Below, one piece after another: positions 22,424-33,055 of a stretch of DNA of 64,000 nucleotides. Location of the stretch: the NCBI RefSeq assembly GCF_964058935.1, contig NZ_OZ060372.1, positions 496,001-560,000 on the forward strand, in the 5' to 3' direction. The notes below the pieces were generated by a model. The model was given only the letters and a program-made list of their open reading frames with translations. It ran no database searches and had not been told where the DNA came from. Both the position numbers and the translations under genes were made by a program. Source of the stretch: Buchnera aphidicola (Pemphigus populi). GTDB lineage: Bacteria > Pseudomonadota > Gammaproteobacteria > Enterobacterales > Enterobacteriaceae. Position 1 is the first letter of the stretch; every line of letters begins with the position of its first letter.

Positions 22424-23794
22424 TTAAAATAATTTTTCAATCACTTTAATATTTTTCCTATCAGTGCTTAATAGTATTATATGATCCTCTTCCTTTATTC
22501 GAATACCATAAAAATGGTTTTTAGAAAAAATAAAATTATTATACCGAATAACAGCAAAAATCATAATACTAGACGGTAATTTAATATCTGTTAGTAAAGA
22601 ACCAATAATACAATTAGTGTTGTTTTTTTTTCTAATAATAATTTCAATAACTTCTATCTTTCCTATCTGAAAAAAAAATAAACTAATTATATTAGATGAT
22701 CTAATCTTATTTAATAATTCAGAAATCATCACTTCCTGAGGAAAAAAAAACTCATCAATTATTTTTGAAAAATTTATTAAATTTAGATAGAATTCATTTT
22801 TTACTAAGGATAAAGATTGTTTTGATAACATCTTTTTTGCAATAATTGCAGATATAATATTTATTTCATCATTATTCGTCACCGAAATAAAAACATCAAT
22901 ATTATTGATGTTTACTTCAGAAAAAAATCCAATATCAGAAACATTACCAAAAAGTACTGTTGCATATTTTAAATATTTAGATATTTTTTTAGCCCTTTTT
23001 TTATTTGATTCTATTACTGTTACATTATATTTTTTTTCTAAACTACGAGCTATACCGAATCCTATATTACCCCCACCTAATAAAACAATATTTCTATTTG
23101 TTACTTGTGTAAAATTTTTAAAATTTTTTATTAATTTTAAAAAATTCTTACTTAAACATAAAATCAAAAATTCATCATTTTTTTTTAAAATAGTTGAATT
23201 AATAGGAAAAAATGGAATCTTTTTACGAACAATAATAGGGATGCTAAAAGTTATACTAGCAATTCTATTTTTTATATCAGAAATTGATGCATCAACTAAA
23301 TGGCTATTATTAGATACTCGAAATAACGCTAAAACTATGTTACCATCAAGTAAATAAATAATTTTTAATATTCCAGGATATTTTATAAAATTAATTAAAC
23401 CATTTATTATCATTTTTTGTGGATGTATAAAATAATTAATATATTTTTTATTTTTAGAAAAAATTTTATCCTCTATTTCCATATAATCTGTTGATTGAAT
23501 ACTCGCAATACATTTTGGAATAGAAAAAAAAGAACATGTCATTTGACATGCCATTATATTCATTTCATCCGAATCAGTAGCAGCAATTAATATATCAGAT
23601 TCTTCTGCACCTGCTTCTCTCAATACTTCAGGATATCCTACACAGCCTAAAACAACGCGTAAATCTAATCTATCTTGTAATCTAAATAAACGTAATTTAT
23701 TATTATCTACTACAGTAATATCATTATCTTCAGTAAGTAAATATTCTGCTACAGTTTTACCAACCTGACCAGATCCAAGAATAATTATTTTCAT
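22424..23794 (-). CDS. trkA: Trk potassium uptake protein TrkA, NAD-binding subunit
   Basis: Peripheral cytosolic regulator of the Trk K+ channel. Two tandem RCK units are visible: Rossmann folds with GSGQVG (residues 7-12) and GGGNIGFG in the second half, each followed by a TrkA-C domain. The 456 residues match E. coli (458). No TrkH/TrkG membrane subunit is in the window, so function depends on a partner elsewhere. It contains a T9 run (22623-22631) without loss of frame. It follows the alpha operon terminator and converges with fmt. Confidence 0.94.
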   Translation of the reverse strand: MKIIILGSGQVGKTVAEYLLTEDNDITVVDNNKLRLFRLQDRLDLRVVLGCVGYPEVLREAGAEESDILIAATDSDEMNIMACQMTCSFFSIPKCIASIQSTDYMEIEDKIFSKNKKYINYFIHPQKMIINGLINFIKYPGILKIIYLLDGNIVLALFRVSNNSHLVDASISDIKNRIASITFSIPIIVRKKIPFFPINSTILKKNDEFLILCLSKNFLKLIKNFKNFTQVTNRNIVLLGGGNIGFGIARSLEKKYNVTVIESNKKRAKKISKYLKYATVLFGNVSDIGFFSEVNINNIDVFISVTNNDEINIISAIIAKKMLSKQSLSLVKNEFYLNLINFSKIIDEFFFPQEVMISELLNKIRSSNIISLFFFQIGKIEVIEIIIRKKNNTNCIIGSLLTDIKLPSSIMIFAVIRYNNFIFSKNHFYGIRIKEEDHIILLSTDRKNIKVIEKLF

Positions 23795-23867
23795 ATGATA
23801 AAATTTATTTTAAAAAAAAATAAAAAATTAAATACCGCTCTAAACATACAATATTAATAAAATAATT

Positions 23868-23896
23868 GAAAAAACAGAACGGCATGATATGCCGTT
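23868..23896 (-). terminator. Terminator of the alpha operon (rplQ 3' end)
   Basis: Arms AACGGCAT (23878-23885) and ATGCCGTT (23889-23896) with a 3-base loop, followed on the minus strand by CTGTTTTTTC. The stem is GC-rich for this genome. It lies about 65 bases after rplQ and ahead of trkA, so trkA probably has its own promoter. Confidence 0.85.
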
Positions 23897-23959
23897 TGTT
23901 ACCGTTAGTTTTAAAGACATTCAACCTATAAAAATATATTTTTCATATAAAATAAAATT

Positions 23960-24349
23960 TTAATTTTTAGATAATATTTCTCTCTTTAATTTAACTCTAC
24001 CTACAAATTGTATATAAGCAATGGGAGCTTTATCACCTGATCTAAATCCGCATTTTAATACACGAGTATAACCACCTGAACGATTTGAGAAATAAGGACC
24101 CAGATCAGTGAATAATTTAGCAACCATATCATTATTCCTAATTTTAGCAAATATTAATCTACGATTCTTAATATTATCTATTCTAGATTTGGTAATTAAT
24201 GGTTCTATTATACGACGTAATTCTTTTGCTTTAGCTAAAGTCGTTTTAATTAATTCATAATGTAATAATGAACATACCATATTCTGAAACATCGATTTTA
24301 TATGATCAGGACTACGATTTAATCGACGACCAATTTTCCTATGACGCAT
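23960..24349 (-). CDS. rplQ: 50S ribosomal protein L17
   Basis: Large-subunit protein near the peptide exit tunnel. It has 129 residues (E. coli 127), beginning [16 protein letters not shown] and containing [13 protein letters not shown]. Last gene of the alpha operon; it follows rpoA by 41 bases with AAAGGAG as Shine-Dalgarno. The strong intrinsic terminator at 23868-23896 closes the operon, as in E. coli where rplQ is also last. Confidence 0.97.
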   Translation of the reverse strand: MRHRKIGRRLNRSPDHIKSMFQNMVCSLLHYELIKTTLAKAKELRRIIEPLITKSRIDNIKNRRLIFAKIRNNDMVAKLFTDLGPYFSNRSGGYTRVLKCGFRSGDKAPIAYIQFVGRVKLKREILSKN

Positions 24350-24390
24350 TATTTTCTCCTTTTTACATAAAACTAAAAGATAAAAATTTG

Positions 24391-25380
24391 TTAATCATCT
24401 AAAATACTTTCTGGAGGCCAATTTTCTAAACGCATACCTAAAGATAAATCCCTTGCAGCTAGTACATCTTTAATTTCTGTTAAAGACTTTTTACCTAAAT
24501 TAGGTGTTTTCAGCAATTCTATTTCAGTTCTCTGAACTAAATCACCAATATAATGAATACTCTCAGCCTTTAAACAATTTGCAGAACGAACGGTTAATTC
24601 TAAATCATCCACCGTTCGTAATAAAATAGGTGCAAATTCCGGTTTTTCTTCTATTAATTCAGGTTCGCTGACATCACGTAAATCAACAAAAGCTTCCAGT
24701 TGATTAGCTAGAATAGTTGCTGCACATCTAATTGCCTCTTCTGGATCAATAGTTCCATTAGTTTCCAACTCAATTATTAATTTATCTAAGTCAGTGCGTT
24801 GTTCCACACGAGCTGCTTCTACAGTATATACAATACGATCGATAGGACTATAACAAGCATCTATAAATAACTTTCCTATAAAACGATTATGTTCTTCTAA
24901 AGATATTTTAGTGGCAGCCGGAACATAACCTCTCCCTCTTTGTATTGTGATTCTCATGTTAATTACAGACTGTTTACAAGTCAAATGACAAATAATATGT
25001 TTAGGATTAATAATTTCTACATCAGTTGCATGCATAATATCTGCAGCTGTAACCTCACCGATTCCAGATTTATTTAAAGTTAAAATAACTTGATCCTTAC
25101 CGTATAACTTTACAGCTAAACCTTTTAAATTAAGCAGAATCTCCAGAACATCTTCTTGTACTCCTTCCTTAGTACTATATTCGTGTAATATTCCGTCAAT
25201 TTCAACTTCTGTAACTGCACAACCTGGCATAGAAGAAAGCAATATTCTACGTAGTGCATTTCCTAAAGTATGCCCAAAACCACGCTCTAAAGGTTCAAGA
25301 ATAACTTTGGCATGTGTAGGACTAATATGTTCAACATCTACTAAACGAGGTTTTAAAAAATTAGTGACAGAACTCTGCAT
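24391..25380 (-). CDS. rpoA: RNA polymerase alpha subunit
   Basis: Assembles RNA polymerase and, through its C-terminal domain, contacts UP elements and activators. It has 329 residues, exactly the E. coli length. The N-terminal domain contains [14 protein letters not shown]; the C-terminal domain contains [12 protein letters not shown] and [14 protein letters not shown]. The intact C-terminal domain fits the A-rich UP-like element seen at the rRNA promoter. It lies between rpsD and rplQ as in the E. coli alpha operon. Confidence 0.98.
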   Translation of the reverse strand: MQSSVTNFLKPRLVDVEHISPTHAKVILEPLERGFGHTLGNALRRILLSSMPGCAVTEVEIDGILHEYSTKEGVQEDVLEILLNLKGLAVKLYGKDQVILTLNKSGIGEVTAADIMHATDVEIINPKHIICHLTCKQSVINMRITIQRGRGYVPAATKISLEEHNRFIGKLFIDACYSPIDRIVYTVEAARVEQRTDLDKLIIELETNGTIDPEEAIRCAATILANQLEAFVDLRDVSEPELIEEKPEFAPILLRTVDDLELTVRSANCLKAESIHYIGDLVQRTEIELLKTPNLGKKSLTEIKDVLAARDLSLGMRLENWPPESILDD

Positions 25381-25406
25381 TATGTCCTCTTCTGTTAATT
25401 TAAACT

Positions 25407-26027
25407 TTATTTAGAATAAAGTTCAACTATCAAATGTTCATTAATTTCTGCAGGTAAATCAGATCTCTCTGGAAAACGCTTTAAAACACCTTCCATTTTG
25501 TTAATATCTACTTCTAACCAATTTGGCTTTTCTCTTTGTTCAGATAATTCTAAAGCTGCTTTAATACGAGACTGATTTTTACATTTTTCTCGAATAGTTA
25601 TTCGATCGTTAATAGAGAGTTGATAAGAAGCAATATTAACAATACGACTATTCACTAAAATTGATTTATGATTAATTAATTGACGAGCCTCTGACCTAGT
25701 TGAACCAAAACCCATACGATAAACAATATTGTCTAATCTATCTTCTAGTAATTTTAGTAAATTTTCCCCTGTATTACCTTTTAAACGTGCAGCTGATTTA
25801 TAATAATTATGAAATTGGCGTTCTAATATCCCATATAAACGGCGTACTTTTTGTTTTTCTCTTAATTGAATACCATAATCAGACAAGCGAGGTTTACGAC
25901 TACCATGTTGACCAGGAGGTTGCTCTAGCTTACATTTAGTATCGATAGAACGCACTCCAGATTTTAAAAATAAATCACTACCTTCACGACGACATAGTTT
26001 TAATTTAGGACCTAAGTATTTTGCCAT
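25407..26027 (-). CDS. rpsD: 30S ribosomal protein S4
   Basis: Primary 16S-binding protein and, in E. coli, translational repressor of the alpha operon. The frame is open for 20 further codons, but homology ([16 protein letters not shown]) places the start at 26027, giving 206 residues as in E. coli. The S4 RNA-binding domain follows [15 protein letters not shown]. The spacing to rpsK is short, consistent with co-transcription. Confidence 0.96.
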   Translation of the reverse strand: MAKYLGPKLKLCRREGSDLFLKSGVRSIDTKCKLEQPPGQHGSRKPRLSDYGIQLREKQKVRRLYGILERQFHNYYKSAARLKGNTGENLLKLLEDRLDNIVYRMGFGSTRSEARQLINHKSILVNSRIVNIASYQLSINDRITIREKCKNQSRIKAALELSEQREKPNWLEVDINKMEGVLKRFPERSDLPAEINEHLIVELYSK

Positions 26028-26056
26028 TTTTTCACTCTTCCATTGATATAAAAATC

Positions 26057-26446
26057 TTATACACGACGTTTTTTTGGTGAACGACAACCATTATGAGGTA
26101 TAGGAGTTACATCAGTAATGTTTGTAATACGAAAACCAGCGGCATTTAATGCACGAATAGTTGATTCTCTACCTGGTCCAGGTCCTTTTACCATAATTTC
26201 TAAATTTTTTATTCCATATTCTTTTACTGATTCTGCACAACGTTCTGCAGCCACCTGAGCAGCAAATGGAGTAGACTTACGGGAACCTCTAAAACCAGAA
26301 CCACCTGAAGTTGCCCAACCTAGGGTATTTCCGTATTTATCAGTAATTGTAACAATAGTATTGTTAAATGAAGCGTGAATATGAGCTACACCATCTAACA
26401 CCTGTTTTTTAATACGTTTTTTAATACGAGCCGGTATTTTTGCCAT
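26057..26446 (-). CDS. rpsK: 30S ribosomal protein S11
   Basis: Small-subunit platform protein at the mRNA exit. It has 129 residues, as in E. coli, with [17 protein letters not shown] near the start, [13 protein letters not shown] in the middle and the basic tail [11 protein letters not shown]. It follows rpsM in the alpha operon with 20 bases between them. No anomalies. Confidence 0.97.
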   Translation of the reverse strand: MAKIPARIKKRIKKQVLDGVAHIHASFNNTIVTITDKYGNTLGWATSGGSGFRGSRKSTPFAAQVAAERCAESVKEYGIKNLEIMVKGPGPGRESTIRALNAAGFRITNITDVTPIPHNGCRSPKKRRV

Positions 26447-26466
26447 TATAAATTAGAATCCCTGTA

Positions 26467-26826
26467 TTATTGTTTTTTTATAGATTTACGCGGACCTTTT
26501 CTCGTACGAGCATTTGTTTTGGTGCGTTGACCACGGACAGGCAATCCTCGACGGTGACGCAATCCTCTATAACATCCAAGATCCATTAATCTTTTTATAT
26601 TTAATGTATTTTTTCTTCTTAAATCACCTTCCACAACAAATTTACTTACTTCAGTACGTAATAATTCTATTTCTTCTTCAACTAAATTTTTAACCTGTAT
26701 ATTCTCTTTTATACCAGAAACAGAACAAATTAATTTAGCACGAGTTTTACCAATACCATATATAGATAATAATGCAATAATGATATGTTTGTTATCAGGA
26801 ATATTGATACCTGCAATACGAGCCAC
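26467..26826 (-). CDS. rpsM: 30S ribosomal protein S13
   Basis: Head protein of the small subunit that contacts the P-site tRNA and the large subunit. It has 119 residues (E. coli 118): [14 protein letters not shown] at the start, YGIGKTRAK (helix-hairpin-helix) and the basic end [18 protein letters not shown]. First gene of the alpha operon; the 79 bases upstream separate it from rpmJ and would hold any S4-dependent leader, which was not resolved. Confidence 0.97.
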   Translation of the reverse strand: MARIAGINIPDNKHIIIALLSIYGIGKTRAKLICSVSGIKENIQVKNLVEEEIELLRTEVSKFVVEGDLRRKNTLNIKRLMDLGCYRGLRHRRGLPVRGQRTKTNARTRKGPRKSIKKQ

Positions 26827-26905
26827 TATTCACTCCTACAGTTTGACATTTTTGAGAATATAAATTCTAACAACTAAAAAATTAATTACTATATAAATAA
26901 TTAAT

Positions 26906-27022
26906 TTAACCCTGACGTTGTTTATGTTTTAATTCATGAGTACAAACTACACGAATAACATTTTTTCTTCGTACGATCTTACAATTACGACATAACTTTT
27001 TTACAGATGCTCTCACTTTCAT
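26906..27022 (-). CDS. rpmJ: 50S ribosomal protein L36
   Basis: Small zinc-ribbon protein, 38 residues as in E. coli. It starts [19 protein letters not shown] and ends in HKQRQG, with zinc ligands CRNC, a later Cys and His. GGAGA lies about six bases before the ATG at 27022. It is the last gene of the spc operon, directly after secY. Confidence 0.96.
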   Translation of the reverse strand: MKVRASVKKLCRNCKIVRRKNVIRVVCTHELKHKQRQG

Positions 27023-27041
27023 TGAATCTCCAAATAGATCT

Positions 27042-28382
27042 TTAATCTCTATAAATATCTTTAAAATTCAACTTGGATTTTTTTAATGCAGACTCATATT
27101 GTGTAGACATTATTAATGTTTGCACTTGAGAAATAAAATCAATAATAACAACTACTACAATTAATAAAGATGTACCACCAAAATAAAATGGAACATGAAT
27201 AGCCATCCGCATTAATTCTGGAATTAAGCAAATAAACGTAATGTATATAGATCCAATAAGTGTTAAACGTAACATTATCTTATTAATATACCTTGAAGTT
27301 TGCTCACCAGGTCGAATACCGGGAATAAACGCTCCTGACTTTTTTAAATTTTCTGCTGTTTCACGAGGATTAAATGCTATACCCGTATAAAAAAAACAAA
27401 AGAAAATTATTGCAATAGCATAAAGAAACATATAAATCAATTTACTTGGTTGTAAATACAATGAAATATTAATTAACCATTGCCATTTACTACCATCCCC
27501 CAACCAAGAAAACAGAGTTGCTGGGAAGAGAATAATACTAGAAGCAAATATAGCAGGAATAACTCCTGACATATTAACTTTTAATGGTAAATAACTATTT
27601 TGTGCAGCATAAATTCGTCTTCCTTGCTGCCGTTTTGCATAAAATATGCTAATTTTTCTTTGACTACGTTCAATTAGTACTACTAAAAAAATAATAAAAA
27701 AAATAAAAAAAATAATAAATAAAAACAATAAGAAATTTAATTCACCTATTCTCACTTGTTCCAATGTATGACTCATGGCAGAAGGTAATCCAGCCAAAAT
27801 ACCAGAAAAAATAATTATCGAGATTCCATTACCTAAACCTTTCTCAGTAATTAATTCACCTAACCACATTAAAAAAATAGTACCAGTTACTAAACTAATA
27901 ATAGCAATACAATAAAAATATAAATCAGGATGAATAATTAAAAAACGTAAAACAGGTATATTAGGTAAACTCATCGCAATACCGATAGACTGTAAAATTG
28001 CTAATAATAAAGTAGTATATCTTATATATTGATTAATTTTACGTCTTCCAAATTCACCTTCTTTTTTTATTTCTACTAATTTTGGACAAATTAATGTTAA
28101 CAATTGAATAATTATAGATGCTGAAATATACGGCATAATCCCTAATGCAAAAATAGAAGCCCGACTTAAAGAACCACCAGAAAACATGTTAAAAATTTCA
28201 ATAATAGTACCGTGCTGTTTCTCTAATAATCTCGATAAGAGAGTAACATCAATACCAGGAATGGGAATAAAAGAACCAATACGAAAAATAATTAATGCTA
28301 ATGTAACAAACATCACTCTTTTTTTAAGTATATTAAAACCACCACGATTATTTTGATAATCTAATCCCAATTTCTTAATCAT
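27042..28382 (-). CDS. secY: Protein translocase subunit SecY
   Basis: Channel subunit of the SecYEG translocon. It has 446 residues (E. coli 443) and ten hydrophobic spans. The plug and lateral gate region is preserved ([34 protein letters not shown]). The cytosolic loop [12 protein letters not shown] and the stretch [20 protein letters not shown] are also conserved. It sits between rplO and rpmJ as in the E. coli spc operon. Together with 4.5S RNA in this window it serves membrane protein insertion. Confidence 0.98.
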   Translation of the reverse strand: MIKKLGLDYQNNRGGFNILKKRVMFVTLALIIFRIGSFIPIPGIDVTLLSRLLEKQHGTIIEIFNMFSGGSLSRASIFALGIMPYISASIIIQLLTLICPKLVEIKKEGEFGRRKINQYIRYTTLLLAILQSIGIAMSLPNIPVLRFLIIHPDLYFYCIAIISLVTGTIFLMWLGELITEKGLGNGISIIIFSGILAGLPSAMSHTLEQVRIGELNFLLFLFIIFFIFFIIFLVVLIERSQRKISIFYAKRQQGRRIYAAQNSYLPLKVNMSGVIPAIFASSIILFPATLFSWLGDGSKWQWLINISLYLQPSKLIYMFLYAIAIIFFCFFYTGIAFNPRETAENLKKSGAFIPGIRPGEQTSRYINKIMLRLTLIGSIYITFICLIPELMRMAIHVPFYFGGTSLLIVVVVIIDFISQVQTLIMSTQYESALKKSKLNFKDIYRD

Positions 28383-28394
28383 ATTATATGCTAC

Positions 28395-28829
28395 TTATTC
28401 TTGTATTGTACCACCATAGGTCTCAATAGCTATACGTGCACCTTTCGTTACACGCAAACCTGATATCTTAATTGGTGAAGAAATACTACCAGATAAAATA
28501 ATTTTTACAAATTTAATATTTTTATTAACAATATTGTATTCTTTTAATAAATTTAAAGTAATTAATTGCGTTTTAAACTGACCTAATACTGATAACCGAA
28601 CTTCTTTTTTTATTCGTTTTTTTTGAGATACAAATCCAAATTTAGGTATTCTCCGGTATAGTGGCATTTGACCTCCTTCAAATCCTCGATTAACACCACC
28701 TCCAGTACGTGATTTTTGTCCTTTGTGTCCTCTACCAGATGTTTTACCTAAACCAGAACCTATCCCTCTTCCTACTCGTCTTCTTTTTTTATGGGCATCT
28801 TTTCCCGGAGAAATACTATTTAAATACAT
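28395..28829 (-). CDS. rplO: 50S ribosomal protein L15
   Basis: Large-subunit assembly protein of 144 residues, the E. coli length. The N-terminal basic, Gly-rich extension ([20 protein letters not shown]) reaches into 23S rRNA, and [18 protein letters not shown] is the family signature. It is separated by only three bases from rpmD upstream and 12 from secY downstream, so translation is likely coupled. Confidence 0.97.
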   Translation of the reverse strand: MYLNSISPGKDAHKKRRRVGRGIGSGLGKTSGRGHKGQKSRTGGGVNRGFEGGQMPLYRRIPKFGFVSQKKRIKKEVRLSVLGQFKTQLITLNLLKEYNIVNKNIKFVKIILSGSISSPIKISGLRVTKGARIAIETYGGTIQE

Positions 28830-28832
28830 TTT

Positions 28833-29015
28833 TTATATTTCCTGTATTTTCAACATATAAGATAATAATCTTATCATACCCCGAACAGCTGGTGTATCTT
28901 CACGTTCTACCGTATGTCCAATGTAACGCAAACCGAGACCAATTAATGTAGATTTATGGTGAGATAACCGACCTATTGAACTTTTTACTTGTGTAATATT
29001 AATAGTTTTTTTCAT
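28833..29015 (-). CDS. rpmD: 50S ribosomal protein L30
   Basis: Small large-subunit protein of 60 residues (E. coli 59). The open frame runs 17 codons further upstream into rpsE, but homology ([17 protein letters not shown]) places the start at the ATG at 29015, just after the rpsE stop. The core [21 protein letters not shown] is almost unchanged from E. coli. Confidence 0.95.
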   Translation of the reverse strand: MKKTINITQVKSSIGRLSHHKSTLIGLGLRYIGHTVEREDTPAVRGMIRLLSYMLKIQEI

Positions 29016-29022
29016 TATTAAT

Positions 29023-29526
29023 TTATCCCATAAAATCTGAAACAGATTTATTCCTTTTAGCAGCAATTAATTCTGGTGATTTCATACTTTCTAATCCCTT
29101 CATTGTTGCCCGCACCACATTAATAGGATTAGTAGAACCATATGTTTTTGCTAATACATTATGTACACCTGCAACTTCTAATACTGCTCGCATAGCACCT
29201 CCAGCAATGATTCCTGTGCCTTCTGATGCAGGTTTCATAAATATATTAGAACCTGTATGTGAACCTGTAACAGAATGTTGCAAAGTGCCGTTTTTAATTT
29301 CTATATTAATCATATTTCTACGTGCTTTTTCCATTGCCTTTTGAATAGCTGCAGGTACTTCACGCGCCTTTCCATATCCAAAACCAACTTTACCTTGACC
29401 ATTTCCAACCACTGTTAATGCAGTAAAAGAAAATATACGACCACCTTTTACTGTTTTAGATACACGATTAACTGTAATTAATTTTTCTTTAAATTCTGAA
29501 TGATTTTTTTTCTCAATACTCACCAT
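29023..29526 (-). CDS. rpsE: 30S ribosomal protein S5
   Basis: Small-subunit fidelity protein. It has 167 residues, as in E. coli, with the double-stranded RNA-binding-like N-terminal half ([20 protein letters not shown]) and the C-terminal half containing [19 protein letters not shown] and [13 protein letters not shown]. It lies in spc order between rplR and rpmD. No decay seen. Confidence 0.97.
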   Translation of the reverse strand: MVSIEKKNHSEFKEKLITVNRVSKTVKGGRIFSFTALTVVGNGQGKVGFGYGKAREVPAAIQKAMEKARRNMINIEIKNGTLQHSVTGSHTGSNIFMKPASEGTGIIAGGAMRAVLEVAGVHNVLAKTYGSTNPINVVRATMKGLESMKSPELIAAKRNKSVSDFMG

Positions 29527-29538
29527 TGTACGTTATCC

Positions 29539-29904
29539 TTAAAACTTTAATCCAGCTTTACGTGCAGATTCTGCTAATACCTGGACTCGACCATGATATT
29601 GGAAACCTGAACGATCAAAAGAAACATTTATAATACCTTTTTTTAATGCTCGTTCAGCAATAACTTTTCCAATTACAGCTGCCGCCATTTTATTGCCAGT
29701 ATAAATAATATCTTTACTTATTTTTTTTTCTAGTGTAGAGGCTACTACCATTACTTTAGCATTAATTGAAGAAATAATTTGTGCATACATATGACGAGAA
29801 GTTCGATGTACAACTAAACGAACAGCACCTAATTTCTTCAACCGATATCGTGTATTAAAACCACGACGTATTCGGGATAATTTTTTATTTTTAATAAATG
29901 TCAT
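29539..29904 (-). CDS. rplR: 50S ribosomal protein L18
   Basis: 5S rRNA-binding protein of the central protuberance. It has 121 residues, four more than E. coli (117), because of a longer N-terminus ([15 protein letters not shown]). The conserved core includes [14 protein letters not shown] and [15 protein letters not shown]. It lies one base after rplF stops, suggesting coupled translation. Its partner 5S rRNA is also in this window. Confidence 0.97.
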   Translation of the reverse strand: MTFIKNKKLSRIRRGFNTRYRLKKLGAVRLVVHRTSRHMYAQIISSINAKVMVVASTLEKKISKDIIYTGNKMAAAVIGKVIAERALKKGIINVSFDRSGFQYHGRVQVLAESARKAGLKF

Positions 29905-29905
29905 A

Positions 29906-30442
29906 CTACTTTTTTTTAGCCTCCTTTATACGCACTACTTCGTTTTCATAACGAATACCTTTTCCCTTATAAGATTCAGGTATACGATAGGAACGTAAAT
30001 TAGCCGCTACCTGTCCTACTAATTGTTTATTTGCACCTTTTAGCACAACTTCTGTTTGAGATGTAATCTCCGCCGAAACACCACAAGGTAATTCATATTT
30101 AATAGGATGTGAATAACCCAAAGACATATTAATAACATTTTTTTTTGTGAGACTTATCCGATATCCTACACCAATTAACTGTAATTTTTTTGAAAATCCT
30201 TCTGTTACACCAATTATCATTGAATATACTAATGCTCGAGATGTACCTGCTTGTGACCAACCATCGACATAATTTAAACGTGCCGTAAAAAATAATAAAG
30301 ATTTTTTTTGTTCTATTATTACACTTTTATGAAAAATATAAGTTAGTTCACCATGTTTCCCTTTAATAAAAATCTGTTGTTCTTTTAAATTAATTTCTAC
30401 ACCAGAGGGAATGACAACAGGATTTTTGGCGATACGAGACAT
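29906..30442 (-). CDS. rplF: 50S ribosomal protein L6
   Basis: Large-subunit protein near the factor-binding site. The start is the ATG at 30442 ([14 protein letters not shown]). An upstream in-frame TTG at 30454 overlaps the Shine-Dalgarno GGAG and is rejected. This gives 178 residues (E. coli 177). The C-terminal repeat contains [16 protein letters not shown], resembling the E. coli end. Confidence 0.96.
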   Translation of the reverse strand: MSRIAKNPVVIPSGVEINLKEQQIFIKGKHGELTYIFHKSVIIEQKKSLLFFTARLNYVDGWSQAGTSRALVYSMIIGVTEGFSKKLQLIGVGYRISLTKKNVINMSLGYSHPIKYELPCGVSAEITSQTEVVLKGANKQLVGQVAANLRSYRIPESYKGKGIRYENEVVRIKEAKKK

Positions 30443-30454
30443 ATTTTTCTCCAA

Positions 30455-30847
30455 TTAAGAAACATAACAAATAATTTCACCGCCAAGACCAGTTTTTCTC
30501 GCTTCCTGATCAGTTATTAAACCTCTAGAAGTCGAAATAATAGCGATACCTAAACCAGCCATTACTTTTGGTAATTCATGTTTTTTTTTATATATTCGTA
30601 AACTAGGACAACTAATACGTTTAATACTCTCAATTACACCTTTGCCATTAAAATATTTGAGTATCACTTCTAACTTTAATTTTATTCCACCTTTAATTAT
30701 ATAATCCTTGATATACCCTTCTTTTTTTAAAACATGACTAATAGCTATTTTAAATTTGGATGCAGGCATTATAACTGACAATTTATTAGATACTTGACCA
30801 TTACGAATGCATGTCAACATATCTGAAATAGGATCTTGCATACTCAT
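30455..30847 (-). CDS. rpsH: 30S ribosomal protein S8
   Basis: Primary 16S-binding protein and, in E. coli, translational repressor of the spc operon. It has 130 residues, the E. coli length, from [18 protein letters not shown] to GGEIICYVS. The RNA-binding C-terminal motif [19 protein letters not shown] is present. It sits in the usual place between rpsN and rplF. Confidence 0.97.
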   Translation of the reverse strand: MSMQDPISDMLTCIRNGQVSNKLSVIMPASKFKIAISHVLKKEGYIKDYIIKGGIKLKLEVILKYFNGKGVIESIKRISCPSLRIYKKKHELPKVMAGLGIAIISTSRGLITDQEARKTGLGGEIICYVS

Positions 30848-30881
30848 CTTTTAACTCCTAATAAATGTAATGAGTAATAAC

Positions 30882-31187
30882 TTACCAACTAGCTTTTTTA
30901 AGACCAGGTATTTCACCTCGCATAGCTGATTCCCGAAGTTTAATTCTACTTAAACCAAATTTACGTAAAAATGCATGCGGTCGACCCGTTTGACGACAAC
31001 GATTGCGTTGACGTGAAGGACTAGAATCTCTTGGTAAAATTTGCAATTTCAGTACAGCTTGCCAGCGTAGTTCTTGTGAGTTAGACATATCAGAAATAAT
31101 TTTTTTTAGATTTATACGTTTTTTAGAAAATTTTTTAGCAAGCTTGATACGTTTGACTTCACGTGCTTTCATTGATTGTTTAGCCAT
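30882..31187 (-). CDS. rpsN: 30S ribosomal protein S14
   Basis: Head protein of the small subunit, 101 residues as in E. coli. It is the long, zinc-free form typical of gammaproteobacteria. [21 protein letters not shown] is the family signature. It lies 11 bases after rplE and 34 bases before rpsH within the spc operon. Confidence 0.97.
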   Translation of the reverse strand: MAKQSMKAREVKRIKLAKKFSKKRINLKKIISDMSNSQELRWQAVLKLQILPRDSSPSRQRNRCRQTGRPHAFLRKFGLSRIKLRESAMRGEIPGLKKASW

Positions 31188-31198
31188 TTAGTACCTTT

Positions 31199-31738
31199 TT
31201 ATTTACGAAATGGAAAATGGAAATATGATAATAATAATAAACCCTCTTGATCAGAATTGGCAGTAGTAGTAATACTTATATTCATACCACGAATACGATC
31301 TATTTTATCATAATCAATTTCTGGAAAAATAATTTGCTCACGAATACCCATGCTATAATTCCCCTTACCGTCAAAAGAATTTTTAGATAAACCACGAAAA
31401 TCTCTAATACGCGGTATGGCTATAGTAATCAACCGCTCTAAAAAATCCCATTTACGTTTACCTCTTAAGGTGACTTTACAACCAATAGAATACCCTTGAC
31501 GAATTTTAAATCCTGCTATAGATTTACGAGCTTTAGTAACTAAAGGTTTCTGACCAGAAATTAATGATAAATCTAGCATTGCTTGATCCAGTGTTTTTTT
31601 TTCAGTAATAGCAGCACTAATGCCCATATTTAAAGTTATTTTTTCAATTCTAGGAACTTGCATTAAAGAATGATAACCACACTTAATCATAAGCTGTTGT
31701 GATACTATTTTTTTATAATAATCATAAAAACTTGACAC
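31199..31738 (-). CDS. rplE: 50S ribosomal protein L5
   Basis: 5S-binding protein of the central protuberance that also contacts P-site tRNA. It has 179 residues, as in E. coli, with [31 protein letters not shown] and the [19 protein letters not shown] stretch. The start is two bases after rplX stops; in E. coli the S8 repressor binds near this junction. Whether that site persists here was not resolved. Confidence 0.97.
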   Translation of the reverse strand: MSSFYDYYKKIVSQQLMIKCGYHSLMQVPRIEKITLNMGISAAITEKKTLDQAMLDLSLISGQKPLVTKARKSIAGFKIRQGYSIGCKVTLRGKRKWDFLERLITIAIPRIRDFRGLSKNSFDGKGNYSMGIREQIIFPEIDYDKIDRIRGMNISITTTANSDQEGLLLLSYFHFPFRK

Positions 31739-31740
31739 GA

Positions 31741-32067
31741 TTAAGACTCCATATTATTTAACGTCTTATTATTAGATTTAAAAAAACGAACTTTTTTACC
31801 TTTTTCAAATCTAAAACCTATACGGTCAGCTTTTTCTGTTGTCGAATTAAATATAGCTAAATTAGAAACATGAATACCTGATTCTTTACTGATAATTCCT
31901 CCTGGTTTGTTTTTAGCAGGAATAGACTTTTGATGTTTTTTTACTAAATTAATCCCGTCTACGATTAATTTATTATTAGATAATACTTTCTTTACAATAC
32001 TGATTTTACCTTTATCTCTACCTGATAAAACTATTACTTTATCATTGCAACGTATTTTAGCTGCCAT
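31741..32067 (-). CDS. rplX: 50S ribosomal protein L24
   Basis: Assembly initiator protein at the tunnel exit, 108 residues (E. coli 104). The KOW motif near the N-terminus ([19 protein letters not shown]) and HVSNLAIFN are conserved. Second gene of the spc operon after rplN. The slightly longer C-terminus is Lys/Asn-rich, consistent with AT-driven change. Confidence 0.96.
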   Translation of the reverse strand: MAAKIRCNDKVIVLSGRDKGKISIVKKVLSNNKLIVDGINLVKKHQKSIPAKNKPGGIISKESGIHVSNLAIFNSTTEKADRIGFRFEKGKKVRFFKSNNKTLNNMES

Positions 32068-32086
32068 AAAAATTTTTCCTTTTTAT

Positions 32087-32458
32087 TTATAGTACTTCAG
32101 GAGCTAAAGAAATAATTTTCATAAATTTTTCTATTCTTAATTCTCGAGTCACCGGGCCAAAAATACGAGTTCCTATAGGTTGTTCAGTACTATTATTTAA
32201 AATTACACATGCATTGGTATCAAAACGAATAATAGACCCATCTGGTCGTCTAATCCCTTTTTTAGTACGAACAATTACAGCTTTAAGAACATCCCCTTTT
32301 TTTACTTTACCTTTAGGAGTCGCTTCCTTTATAGTTACTTTAATAACGTCCCCAATTCCTGCATAACGTCTCCTAGAACCACCTAAAACTTTAATACACA
32401 TAGCTGCCCGTGCACCCGAATTATCTGCTACATGTAAAATACTTTGTTCTTGAATCAT
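32087..32458 (-). CDS. rplN: 50S ribosomal protein L14
   Basis: Intersubunit bridge protein. Homology ([17 protein letters not shown]) and GGAG with good spacing place the start at 32458, although the frame is open 16 codons further upstream. This gives 123 residues, as in E. coli. First gene of the spc operon: a terminator and a sigma-70 promoter lie between it and rpsQ. Confidence 0.97.
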   Translation of the reverse strand: MIQEQSILHVADNSGARAAMCIKVLGGSRRRYAGIGDVIKVTIKEATPKGKVKKGDVLKAVIVRTKKGIRRPDGSIIRFDTNACVILNNSTEQPIGTRIFGPVTRELRIEKFMKIISLAPEVL

Positions 32459-32527
32459 CTTCAAGCTCCAATTATTACACTTATTCATTCTAAAAAAACA
32501 AGACATTAATGCTCATATTAAAAATAT

Positions 32528-32557
32528 ATCATAACATTATTTTTTATTTATTTCCAA
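32528..32557 (-). promoter_or_regulatory. Probable spc operon promoter
   Basis: On the minus strand TTGGAA (32552-32557), an 18-base spacer and TATGAT (32528-32533) form a good sigma-70 promoter. The -35 begins directly after the S10 operon terminator. Its position, ahead of rplN, corresponds to the spc promoter of E. coli. Confidence 0.65.
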
Positions 32558-32593
32558 AAAACATGAACAGCTCACTAATAACTACTGTTCATG
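32556..32593 (-). terminator. Terminator at the end of the S10 operon
   Basis: Nine-base arms CATGAACAG (32562-32570) and CTGTTCATG (32585-32593) form a stem that on the minus strand is followed at once by TTTTTT. It lies 16 bases after the rpsQ stop codon and just before the spc promoter. Confidence 0.85.
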
Positions 32594-32609
32594 CTGGTGG
32601 TATAAAATT

Positions 32610-32864
32610 TTAAAGTGTTACTTTTTCAAGTATACGCACTAAAATCCAAGATTTAGTTTTAGATATAGGTCTGCATTCTCGAACTTCTATTATATCGCCA
32701 ACAACACATTCATTTTTTTCATCATGAAAATGTAATTTTGTAGTACGTTTTATAAATTTTCCATACATAGGATGTTTGACAAAACGCTCTATGGATACAA
32801 CTGCAGACTTTTGCATTTTATCACTGATAACACAACCTTGTAAGATATTATACTTCTTGGTCAT
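32610..32864 (-). CDS. rpsQ: 30S ribosomal protein S17
   Basis: Primary 16S-binding OB-fold protein of 84 residues, the E. coli length. [21 protein letters not shown] and [20 protein letters not shown] are the family blocks. Last gene of the S10 operon. Its ATG overlaps the rpmC stop by four bases (ATGA), indicating translational coupling. Confidence 0.97.
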   Translation of the reverse strand: MTKKYNILQGCVISDKMQKSAVVSIERFVKHPMYGKFIKRTTKLHFHDEKNECVVGDIIEVRECRPISKTKSWILVRILEKVTL

Positions 32865-33055
32865 GATGAATGTTCCTTTTCTAACAACAACATTTTTACT
32901 CTAGCAATACTTTTACGTACTTTTTTTAACAAATGAGATTTTTTAAGTTTACCAGACGAAAACTGCATACGAAGATTAAAATCTTCTCTTAATAAATTTA
33001 ATAATTCACAATTTAAATCTATAATATTTTTTTTACGCAGTTCAAAAATTTTCAT
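32861..33055 (-). CDS. rpmC: 50S ribosomal protein L29
   Basis: Small helical protein at the tunnel exit, next to the SRP and trigger factor docking site. It has 64 residues (E. coli 63). It overlaps rpsQ by four bases and shares one base with the rplP stop, so three genes are tightly coupled. The sequence is less conserved than its neighbours, but the family pattern LRxxxFxLRMQ ([10 protein letters not shown]) is clear. Confidence 0.95.
   Translation of the reverse strand: MKIFELRKKNIIDLNCELLNLLREDFNLRMQFSSGKLKKSHLLKKVRKSIARVKMLLLEKEHSS

Noticed and set aside
22905-23357. A 150-codon plus-strand frame
   Set aside because: Antisense to trkA, which is complete and clearly homologous; the composition is that of a shadow frame.
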